From: Streptomyces uncialis
Lineage (GTDB): Bacteria; Actinomycetota; Actinomycetes; Streptomycetales; Streptomycetaceae
Direction of reading: 5' to 3'
Assembly (NCBI RefSeq): GCF_036250755.1
Contig: NZ_CP109583.1
Span: 1,178,001 to 1,242,000 of the forward strand
Length of the DNA: 64,000 bases
The notes under the pieces are model-generated. The model saw only the letters and a list, made by a program, of their open reading frames with translations. It ran no database searches and was not told the origin of the DNA. Within the stretch, counting starts at the first letter, position 1, and each line of letters starts with the position of its first letter. This document shows, in pieces, positions 45,158 through 52,317 of this stretch. The position numbers were made by a program, and so were the translations under genes.

Positions 45158-46582
45158 GTGCGGTGGTTCACGGAGCCCGACTACTGGCTCGCCCGGCTGA
45201 TCTTCCAGCGCACCCTGGCCGCCGTCTATCTGACCGCGTTCCTCGGGGCCGCGCTCCAGTTCCGAGCGCTGCTGGGCGAACACGGCATGCTCCCGGTGCG
45301 CCGGTACGTGGCGCGGACCCCGTTCCGTCGGGCGCCGAGCGTCTTCCACCTCCGCTCCGACGACCGGTTCCTCGCCTGCTGGGCCTGGACGGGCTGCGCG
45401 GTGTCGGCCGCGCTGCTGGCCGGGGCCGACGCGCTGCTCCCGCTGTGGGCCGGGATGCTGCTGTGGGCGGTGCCCTGGGTGATGTACCTGTCGGTCGTGA
45501 ACGTCGGGCAGACCTGGTACGGCTTCGGCTGGGAGTCCCTGCTGCTGGAGACCGGGTTCCTCGCGGTGTTCCTCGGCAACGACGAGGTGGCGCCGCCGGT
45601 GCTGGTCCTGTTGCTGCTGCGCTGGGTGCTGTTCCGGGTGGAGTTCGGCGCCGGACTGATCAAGATCCGGGGTGACGAGTGCTGGCGGAAGCTGACCTGT
45701 CTCGACCATCACCATGAGACCCAGCCGATGCCGGGCCCGCTGAGCCGGTTCTTCCATCACCTCCCGAAGCCGGTGCACCGGGTGGAGGTGGCGGCGAACC
45801 ACGTCACGCAGCTCGCGCTGCCGCCGCTGCTGTTCACCCCGCAGCCGGTCGCGGGCTGGGCGGCGGCGCTGATGATCGTCACCCAGCTGTGGCTGGTCCT
45901 CTCGGGCAACTTCGCCTGGCTGAACTGGCTGACGATCGCGCTCGCCGCCTCCGCCCTGGACCTCTCCGGGCCGGCGGGTCCCCGGGAGTTCCCCCCGGCC
46001 CCGGTCTGGTACGAGGCGGTGGTGATCGCCGTGACGGTACTGGTCGCCGTCCTCAGCTACCGCCCGGCCCGCAATCTGCTGTCCCGGCGGCAGGTCATGA
46101 ACCGTTCCTTCGACCCGCTGCACCTGGTCAACACCTACGGCGCCTTCGGCAGCGTCAGCCGGGTCCGGTACGAGATCGTCGTCGAGGGCACCGCCGAGCG
46201 CACCCCCCGGACGGACACGGGATGGCGGGTGTACGAGTTCCCGGGCAAGCCGACGGACGTCCGGCGGCGGCCGGGGCAGTTCGCGCCGTACCATCTGCGG
46301 CTCGACTGGATGATGTGGTTCGCGGCCCTCTCCCCCGCGTACGCCCGCCCCTGGTTCGGCGCGTTCGTGGAACGTCTGCTGTCGGGTGACCGCGACACCC
46401 TGCGGCTGCTGCGCCACTCCCCCTTCCCACCGGACGCGCCACCCCGGTACGTACGGGCACGGCTGTTCCGCTACCGGTTCACGTCCCGGGCGCACCGGCG
46501 CGAGACCGGGGCGTACTGGGAGCGGACCTATGTACGGGACTTCCTGCCGCCGACCCGGCTGGACCCGGACGACGACCGGTGA
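45158..46582 (+). CDS. Lipase maturation factor (LMF)-family membrane protein
   Basis: A 474-residue multi-pass membrane protein related to eukaryotic LMF1/LMF2. It begins EPDYWLARLIFQRTLAAVYL and has about eight helices. Family motifs include WYGFGWESLLLETGFLAVF, RWVLFRVEFGAGLIKIRGD, CWRKLTCLDHHHETQPMPGPLSRFFHHLP and HLRLDWMMWFAAL. The C-terminal soluble part (from NTYGAFGSVSRVRYEIVVEG) resembles the LMF beta domain. Bacterial function is not established. GTG 45158 lies 6 bases after CACAAT, so transcripts may be leaderless; no clear ribosome-binding site is seen. Confidence 0.87.
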   Translation: MRWFTEPDYWLARLIFQRTLAAVYLTAFLGAALQFRALLGEHGMLPVRRYVARTPFRRAPSVFHLRSDDRFLACWAWTGCAVSAALLAGADALLPLWAGMLLWAVPWVMYLSVVNVGQTWYGFGWESLLLETGFLAVFLGNDEVAPPVLVLLLLRWVLFRVEFGAGLIKIRGDECWRKLTCLDHHHETQPMPGPLSRFFHHLPKPVHRVEVAANHVTQLALPPLLFTPQPVAGWAAALMIVTQLWLVLSGNFAWLNWLTIALAASALDLSGPAGPREFPPAPVWYEAVVIAVTVLVAVLSYRPARNLLSRRQVMNRSFDPLHLVNTYGAFGSVSRVRYEIVVEGTAERTPRTDTGWRVYEFPGKPTDVRRRPGQFAPYHLRLDWMMWFAALSPAYARPWFGAFVERLLSGDRDTLRLLRHSPFPPDAPPRYVRARLFRYRFTSRAHRRETGAYWERTYVRDFLPPTRLDPDDDR

Positions 46583-46681
46583 CCCACGACCGGCCGGGCG
46601 CACGGCATGCGGCATACGGCCCGGCGCACGGACCAGTGCCCGCGCCCGCGCCCGCTCCGATCCCGGCGTCCCGGTGTCCGC

Positions 46682-47935
46682 TCAGGTCCCCACGTCCGCC
46701 GGGGTGACGACCTCGCGGATGCCGCGTGCCGCGAGATGCGCGGTGTCCCCGGCGCGACCGGCCAGCACCAGGGCGGGCCGCACCCCTTCGGCGCTGAGCC
46801 GGGCGAACGCCTCGGACACCGGGCCGCCCGGCGCGCAGACGGAACGCCGGGGCGCGTCCTCCTCGTCGCCCGCGTCGACGGCGAGAGCGATCCCGCGCGG
46901 GGCGGGCCGGTGCGGCGCCTCCCGCTGTTCGCGGGCGATCCGGGCGACCTCCTCGCCCGCGGGCTTGACCCGGCGGTCCTCCGTCAGCAGTCCCAGGCTG
47001 TACTCCAGCTCGGGGAAGTCGGCGAGCGAACGGGACACGTCGTGCGAGCACCACCAGGTGATCCCCCAGAGGTCCTCGCAGTCCAGCGCGGCGTCGACCG
47101 TGGCGCGGGTGAACGCGGCGGCGTGCTCGGCCGGGATCAGCGGCGCGGGCGCGCCGACCTCCTGGAGCCAGACCGGGCGGTGCGGGTCGTCGGCCCAGGC
47201 CTTGGACAGCTCCACCAGGTACGCCGCGTGCTGTTCGGTGGCCGTCCCGGTGCGTCCGTGGCGCTGCGCGGTCCCGTTGAACACCCAGGAGTGCACGGCG
47301 GTGACCGCGCCGAGCCGGGCGGCCTGGGCCGGGGTGAAGGGCTGGTCGTCCTGGTACCAGGTGGCGTCGTACTCGGCGTGCAGATGGGTCCTGCCGGGCG
47401 CGCCCTCCTCGCAGGCGGCGAGCAGCCGCCGCAGCCAGCGTCCGGCCTCGTCGGTGGTGGCCGGGTCGGGGTCGGGGTGGGGCCCGGCGGCGAACTGGTT
47501 GATCTCGTTGCCGATGGTCATACCGATGAAGTTGGGCCGGTCGGCGAGCGCGGCGGCGAGGGTCCGCAGATAGTCGGCCTGGCCGGACACGACGTCCGGG
47601 TCGGTGAAGAGGTTGCGGCGGTGCCAGGTCCGGGTCCAGGAGGGCACGAAGTCGAAGCTCGACAGATGCCCTTGGAGACCGTCGACATTGACGTCCAGAC
47701 CGCGCTCGGCCGCCGCGTCCGCGAGCTGGACGAGCTGCTCCACGGCGCGCGGACGGATCAGGGAACGATTCGGCTGGAAATAGGGCCAGATCGGGAAGAC
47801 CCTGATGTGGTCGAGACCGAGGGCGGCGATGGAGTCGAGATCGGCGCGGACGGCGTCGATCTCGAAGTCCAGCCAGTGGTGGAACCATCCCTGGCTGGGG
47901 GTGTAGTTGACGCCGAAACGGACTGCGGAGGGCAT
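46682..47935 (-). CDS. GH5-like glycoside hydrolase, cytoplasmic
   Basis: A 417-residue (beta/alpha)8-barrel hydrolase of clan A. The start FGVNYTPSQGWFHHWLDF and LGLDHIRVFPIWPYFQPN are typical of GH5-type mannanases. The acid/base Glu is in MTIGNEINQF and the nucleophile Glu is probably in VWLQEVGAP, preceded by AVHSWVFNG and followed by WGITWWCSHDVS. There is no signal peptide, unlike secreted cellulases, so it should act on imported oligosaccharides. A small ORF with a strong ribosome-binding site lies directly upstream on the same strand (48141-48314). Confidence 0.84.
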   Translation of the reverse strand: MPSAVRFGVNYTPSQGWFHHWLDFEIDAVRADLDSIAALGLDHIRVFPIWPYFQPNRSLIRPRAVEQLVQLADAAAERGLDVNVDGLQGHLSSFDFVPSWTRTWHRRNLFTDPDVVSGQADYLRTLAAALADRPNFIGMTIGNEINQFAAGPHPDPDPATTDEAGRWLRRLLAACEEGAPGRTHLHAEYDATWYQDDQPFTPAQAARLGAVTAVHSWVFNGTAQRHGRTGTATEQHAAYLVELSKAWADDPHRPVWLQEVGAPAPLIPAEHAAAFTRATVDAALDCEDLWGITWWCSHDVSRSLADFPELEYSLGLLTEDRRVKPAGEEVARIAREQREAPHRPAPRGIALAVDAGDEEDAPRRSVCAPGGPVSEAFARLSAEGVRPALVLAGRAGDTAHLAARGIREVVTPADVGT

Positions 47936-48140
47936 AGGGGTCCCGGTGCTCGGATCTCCAGGGGAACGAACTCCTGGACGATCTTTCCCGCGGAGTCCTC
48001 CGATGTCCAGGTTCTTCCCGCCCCCGGAGCGGGACCCCGGAAGCCGGGTCCGGAGGGGGGTGCCCCCCCGGACCCACGGCCTCCGCTCCGGCCAGGAACA
48101 TGGAGCGGACCCCGCCGCACGGGGCGGCGGCGGACCGGTG

Positions 48141-48314
48141 TCAGTCCACGCTGGGCAGGATGTGCGGCTCGGCGAGGTCGTCCTCGTAACCAGCGAGCCG
48201 GATGGGGGCGGACCGCGACCACACCTCCAGGCTGCCGAGGGCTTCGGCCTTGCGACGGGTGGTCCGGTCGCCGGTGTCGACGGGTTGTTCGCTGGTGGTC
48301 TTCTCTGGTGTCAC
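48141..48314 (-). CDS. Small 57-residue protein of unknown function upstream of GH5-like gene
   Basis: GTG at 48312-48314 is preceded by AGAAGGAG at ideal spacing, and third positions are about 85% G or C, both supporting translation. The protein starts VTPEKTTSEQPVDTGDRTTR and ends RLAGYEDDLAEPHILPSVD, with the middle RKAEALGSLEVWSRSAPI. It is hydrophilic, without Cys, signal peptide or membrane helix. The polar N-terminus and short distinctive C-terminus resemble a ribosomal peptide precursor, but no modifying enzyme lies near, so this is only a possibility. The GH5-like gene follows 205 bases downstream. I do not recognise the family. Confidence 0.65.
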   Translation of the reverse strand: MTPEKTTSEQPVDTGDRTTRRKAEALGSLEVWSRSAPIRLAGYEDDLAEPHILPSVD

Positions 48315-49043
48315 CGCGCACTCCTTCTGTGTCGGGTCACCCTCCGGGCGTCCTGGCCCACCGTGTCAGCGGGCGCCTGACGCCCGATCGGGCGTGGATA
48401 GAGGCAGTTCGGACGCGGTGGCGCCGGCAACTCGCTGGGAGCGGACCGTGTGAGCGGTTCGCCCCGGGACGGACCATGGGGACGGGTAGGCCCCCTTGGT
48501 GCTGTCCGTCCGGTACAGACTAACCATCTGAGCGGGCCAGCGCTCTATAGGGCTGACAAGAAGTGCGACCCTTCACGGTCGCATGGTGTTCATTCGGCCA
48601 TGATCCGCCGGACGGCGCACCCGCTCGGACCGGCCGGACGGCCCGGACGGGCAACGCCGCACGTCAGCCCGCTCCGTGCGGGGCCCCGGAAGGGCGGGGG
48701 GACAGGTGGAGGGACGGCCCGGACGCGGGCCCCCCGCACGGCTGCTCCGTCCGGGTGAGGACGGTCACGGCGGTCACGGCGGCCATGGCGGCGGCCGGGC
48801 GGGCGGGGCGGACGGCCAGGGCAAGGGCAAGGGCAAGGGACGGGGGCAGAGGAGGGCGCCCGAGGAGTGAGCTCGGGAAAGGCGGGAAGGGCGGCGCGGC
48901 TCAGGGCAGCGAGGCTCCCGCCCGTTCGCCGCTCGCCGGGACCCGTTCACCATTGGCCGGGGTCGTTCACCGCTCGCCGGGGTCCGTTCACCGTTGGCCC
49001 GGGACCTGCTCGCCAGGTCCCCTTCACCCCTCGCCGGAGCCGT
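48315..49043. other. Gene-poor region with dyad and low-complexity repeats
   Basis: No supported gene in 729 bases. TGCGACC-CTTCAC-GGTCGCA at 48564-48583 is a 7-bp dyad near A/T-richer sequence (CTATAGGG at 48545), so a promoter for the small ORF on the minus strand may be here. From about 48770 to 48860 there are short GGTCACGGC and GGGCAA tandem repeats, then the 20-21 bp repeats listed separately. Confidence 0.45.
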
Positions 49044-49060
49044 TCACCACTTGCCGGGCG
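48923..49060. repeat. 20-21 bp degenerate tandem repeats copying the end of the SDR gene
   Basis: CGTTCACC-type units recur at 48923, 48944, 48964, 48985, 49021 and 49041, about 20-21 bp apart. On the minus strand each reads CCCGGC-A/G-AG-TGG-TGAACG, which matches the last codons Pro-Gly-Lys-Trp-stop of the SDR gene (stop at 49044-49046). The gene end has therefore been multiplied downstream in degenerate form. Confidence 0.7.
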
Positions 49061-50507
49061 CGTAGTCCTTCATGAAGACGCCGTACAGGTCCTCGCCCGC
49101 CTCACCGCGCACGATCGGGTCGTACACCCGGGCCGCGCCGTCGATGAGGTCCAGCGGGGCGTGGAATCCGGCGTCGGCGAGCCGCATCTTGTCGGGGTGC
49201 GGGCGCTCGTCGGTGATCCAGCCCGTGTCGACGGCGGTCATCAGGATGCGGTCCTGGTCGTACATCTCCTGCGCGCTGGTGCGGGTGAGCATGTTGAGCG
49301 CGGCCTTGGCCATGTTGGTGTGCGGGTGGCCGGCGCCCTTGTAGCCGCGGTTGAAGACGCCCTCCATCGCGGACACGTTGACGATGTAGGCGCGGCGGGC
49401 CCCGGCGGCGACGGCGGCGGTCATGGCCGGGCGCAGTCGGCTGATGAGGATGAACGGGGCGGTCGAGTTGCAGAGCTGCACCTCAAGGAGCTCGACGGGG
49501 TCGACCTCGTCGACGGTCTGCACCCAGCTGTTGCTGGCGTGCAGATCGGGTACGAGGCCGCCCGCGTCGATCGCGGTACCGGCGGCGATGCGCTCCAGGG
49601 AGGCCGAGCCGGAGACCAGGGCCAGCTCGGTGATGTCCTGGGCGGAGAGTCCTCCGGTGCGGGCGGCGGGCAGCGCGGCGACCGCGCCGGAGCCGAAGGT
49701 GCCGATGACCTCGGCGGCGGGCAGTTCACCGGCGGGTACCGGCGCGGACTCGGCGGCGAGCAGTTCGCTGTACGCCTGCGGGGAGCGGCGTACGGTCTGG
49801 GCGGCGTTGTTGATGAGGATGTCGAGGGGTCCGGCCGCGCTCACGGAGTCCGCGAGGGCGACGACCTGCGCCGGGTCACGCAGATCGATGCCGACGACCT
49901 TCAGCCGGTGCATCCAGTCGGGGCTGTCGGGCATCGCCTTGAAGCGGCGGACGGCGTCGTTGGGGAACCGGGTGGTGATCGTGGTGTGCGCGCCGTCGCG
50001 GAGCAGCCGCAGCGCGATGTACATGCCGATCTTGGCGCGTCCGCCGGTGAGCAGGGCCCGCTTGCCGGTGAGGTCGGCCCCGGCGTCGCGCCTGGTCCGG
50101 TTGGTGGCGGCGCAGTCCCGGCAGAGCTGGTGGTAGAACGCGTCGACCTCGACGTAGCGCGCCTTGCAGGTGTAGCAGGACCGGGGCCGCTGGAGTATCC
50201 CGGCGAGTTCCCCGGCTGCGGTGCCGGAGGGCAGGAGGCCCTGGGTCTCGTCGTCGATGCGCTCGGCGGAGCCGGTGGCGGTCGCCTCGGTGACGGCCTT
50301 GTCGTGGGCGGTCTTCGAGGCCCGGCGCTCCTGGCGGCGGCGCTGCTTCACCGTCCGGTAGATCCCGGCGGTGGCGCGCCGCACGGCGATCGCGTCGGGG
50401 TGGTCCACCTCCAGCTTGTCGAGCTCTTCGAGCACGCCCAGACAGACGGCGAGACGTTCCGGGTCGATGCCCGGACCGTACGTGGGGATGTCCTCGATCG
50501 CCGTCAT
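49044..50507 (-). CDS. SDR-family protein with N-terminal zinc ribbon and altered active site
   Basis: A 487-residue protein. Residues 1-105 are helical and charged. A zinc-ribbon-like motif follows, CX2C-X14-CX2C with C111, C114, C129 and C132 (CYTCKARYV, CRDCAATN). An SDR domain starts at GKRALLTGGRAKIGMYIA (Rossmann motif 154-161), with LDILINNAAQT and a Ser in VNVSAMEG. The position of the catalytic Tyr in YxxxK is Thr (HTNMAKAAL), so classical dehydrogenase chemistry is doubtful. The ribbon may bind nucleic acid or a partner protein. ATG 50507 has GAGGAA 7 bases upstream. Confidence 0.83.
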   Translation of the reverse strand: MTAIEDIPTYGPGIDPERLAVCLGVLEELDKLEVDHPDAIAVRRATAGIYRTVKQRRRQERRASKTAHDKAVTEATATGSAERIDDETQGLLPSGTAAGELAGILQRPRSCYTCKARYVEVDAFYHQLCRDCAATNRTRRDAGADLTGKRALLTGGRAKIGMYIALRLLRDGAHTTITTRFPNDAVRRFKAMPDSPDWMHRLKVVGIDLRDPAQVVALADSVSAAGPLDILINNAAQTVRRSPQAYSELLAAESAPVPAGELPAAEVIGTFGSGAVAALPAARTGGLSAQDITELALVSGSASLERIAAGTAIDAGGLVPDLHASNSWVQTVDEVDPVELLEVQLCNSTAPFILISRLRPAMTAAVAAGARRAYIVNVSAMEGVFNRGYKGAGHPHTNMAKAALNMLTRTSAQEMYDQDRILMTAVDTGWITDERPHPDKMRLADAGFHAPLDLIDGAARVYDPIVRGEAGEDLYGVFMKDYAPGKW

Positions 50508-50699
50508 GCCGTTCCTCGTGCCGCTCGTACCGCCGCTGTCCCCGGGCACGGCCGGTGGGCCGGGTGCCGTGGGTCCTCTGAAAGCGGAACTTTACGGGAG
50601 GTACGAGTCCCGGCGCCAAACAGCGCGCTGTCCGGTCGGACACACCCCCGCCGCGGGGTGCGGGAGGCCCCTGCCGGACAGGGTTGCCCGGGTCGCGGG

Positions 50700-52034
50700 T
50701 CAGCCGTCGGTGGCCGCGGCGAGGGCCGCCAGTTCGGTGGTCAGGGCCCGGGCCAGCGCGTCGAGGTCGGGGACGGCGACGGCGTCGGCGACCAGCCCGA
50801 AGTGCACCCGCCCCCGGTAGGTGGAGACGGCGACCGCGAGGGACTGGCCGTGGGCGAGGGGGGCGAGCGGGTAGACCTCGGTGAGCGGGCAGCCGCCGAG
50901 GCGCAGGCCCAGGCTGGGCAGCGGGACGCTGGTGACGAGGATGTCGAAGAGGAGCCGTGCCGCCTGCGCGACCACGGGTCCGCTGACCCGGTGGCCGAGC
51001 GCGGGCACATGGTCCGCGAGCAGGGCGATCGCTCCGGCGCCCCGGTGCGGGCCCGCGTCCTTGTTGCGGTCCATGGCGGCGCGGACGGAGCGCAGCCTGG
51101 CCAGCGGGTCGGGTTCGCCGACCGGGAGCCGGACGAGATAGCCGGAGAGCCGGTTGCCCTGGGGGTGGGCGGTGCGGGGGCGGCGCCGGGAGACGGGGAT
51201 CAGGGCCCTCGGCGCGACCCCTTCGCTGGACTCGCCGCGGCCCTCCAGCCAGCGCCGCAGCGCTCCGGCGACCAGGGCGATCAGGACGTCGTTGACGGTG
51301 CCGCCCGCGGACTTGCGGACCCGGTGCACATCGTCCAGATCGAGGACGACGCCCGCGGTGCGGCGGGTGCCGGTGGGGCGGGAGGTGAGGGCGGGGGTGG
51401 AGCGCACGTCCCAGGTGGCGCGGGCCACGGCTGCGCCGATGTCGAGGGCCCGGGTGAGGTCGGCGACGGTCCCGAGCAGCCGTCCGGACAGCGGCCGGGG
51501 AGCGGCCCGGTCGGGGGCACGCCGCCCGGGCGGCGAGGCGGAGGCCGGGACGGACGGGGGACGGCCCGGGAGTCCGCCGGGGTCCATGATCGCGGCGCCG
51601 AGGGTCAGGGCGCGCAGACCGTCCGCGAGGGCGTGATGGAACTTGAACAGCACGGCGAACGAGGTGCCGTCGCCCTCGGCGGGCAGGACGACTGCCTCCC
51701 ACGGGGGTTTCGCGCGGTCCAGGGGGTGCCCCATGGCGGTGGCGGCCGCCGCGTGGAAGTCGGCCACGGGTTCGGCGAGCCGGACGTGTTCCAGGGGGTC
51801 GAAGTCGGCTGCCGGTACCCGGGCGGCGCCGCCGACGGGCACCGTGACGTCCCTGATCCGCATCCGCAGTCCGGGTACGGCGGCGGCCCGGGTGGCGAGC
51901 AGTTCGGCGGCGTGCCGGGCGGCTCCGGGCGCGTCGGCGGTGAAGACGCCGAGTGCCGCGAGGTGCATGGGGTGCCCGGCCGACTCCATGTTCCAGAAGG
52001 CCAGGTCGAGGGGGGCCAGCGGCTGGGTGCCCAT
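50700..52034 (-). CDS. Wax ester synthase/diacylglycerol acyltransferase (WS/DGAT)
   Basis: A 444-residue enzyme transferring acyl-CoA to diacylglycerol (or a fatty alcohol) for storage lipid. The catalytic HHxxxDG motif is FHHALADG with H133, H134 and D138. It opens with PLAPLDLAFWNMES, typical of the family (PLSPLDxxFL). Other elements are PPWEAVVLP, GTVNDVLIALVAGALRRWL and the C-terminal VSVPLPSLGLR-like region (TSVPLPSLGLRLGG). It closely fits the S. coelicolor WS/DGAT Sco0958, known to make triacylglycerol. ATG 52034 follows a low-complexity upstream region with no strong ribosome-binding site. Confidence 0.92.
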   Translation of the reverse strand: MGTQPLAPLDLAFWNMESAGHPMHLAALGVFTADAPGAARHAAELLATRAAAVPGLRMRIRDVTVPVGGAARVPAADFDPLEHVRLAEPVADFHAAAATAMGHPLDRAKPPWEAVVLPAEGDGTSFAVLFKFHHALADGLRALTLGAAIMDPGGLPGRPPSVPASASPPGRRAPDRAAPRPLSGRLLGTVADLTRALDIGAAVARATWDVRSTPALTSRPTGTRRTAGVVLDLDDVHRVRKSAGGTVNDVLIALVAGALRRWLEGRGESSEGVAPRALIPVSRRRPRTAHPQGNRLSGYLVRLPVGEPDPLARLRSVRAAMDRNKDAGPHRGAGAIALLADHVPALGHRVSGPVVAQAARLLFDILVTSVPLPSLGLRLGGCPLTEVYPLAPLAHGQSLAVAVSTYRGRVHFGLVADAVAVPDLDALARALTTELAALAAATDG

Positions 52035-52253
52035 GCTCTGCTCTCGCGTCGGGTGCTTCGGATGCTGCGGGACGGGGTGGGCGGCGGAATCGGCGGCACG
52101 GGTCGGTGCCGCGGAAGGGGCGGGTGCGACGGGACGGTGCGGGGGTGCGATGGGTACGCAGTCAATCCCCGGGGGCGGCCATGGTCAAGCACCCCGGTGC
52201 TACGCACAGTTAACAACGCGTGAAGTCCCCGTCCCGGCCGCCCCGTCCCGCCC

Positions 52254-52310
52254 GGCAAGGCATCCGTACCCGGCCGGGCACACCGTCGCGCCGGGTACGG
52301 ATGCCCTGCC
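52254..52310 (-). terminator. Long hairpin terminator after the GH92 gene
   Basis: Arms of 21 bp (52254-52274 and 52290-52310, GGCA-GGCATCCGTACCCGGC against its complement with one mismatch) have a 15-base loop. It starts 8 bases after the GH92 stop codon on the minus strand. Confidence 0.78.
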
Positions 52311-52317
52311 GGCCCGC

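Noticed and set aside
46607..48523. 638-codon plus-strand frame
   Set aside because: It is antisense to the GH5-like gene and the small ORF, and its translation lacks any recognisable domain.
48867..52223. Open frame of about 1100 codons on the plus strand
   Set aside because: It is antisense to the SDR and WS/DGAT genes; long antisense frames are expected where third positions are almost all G or C.
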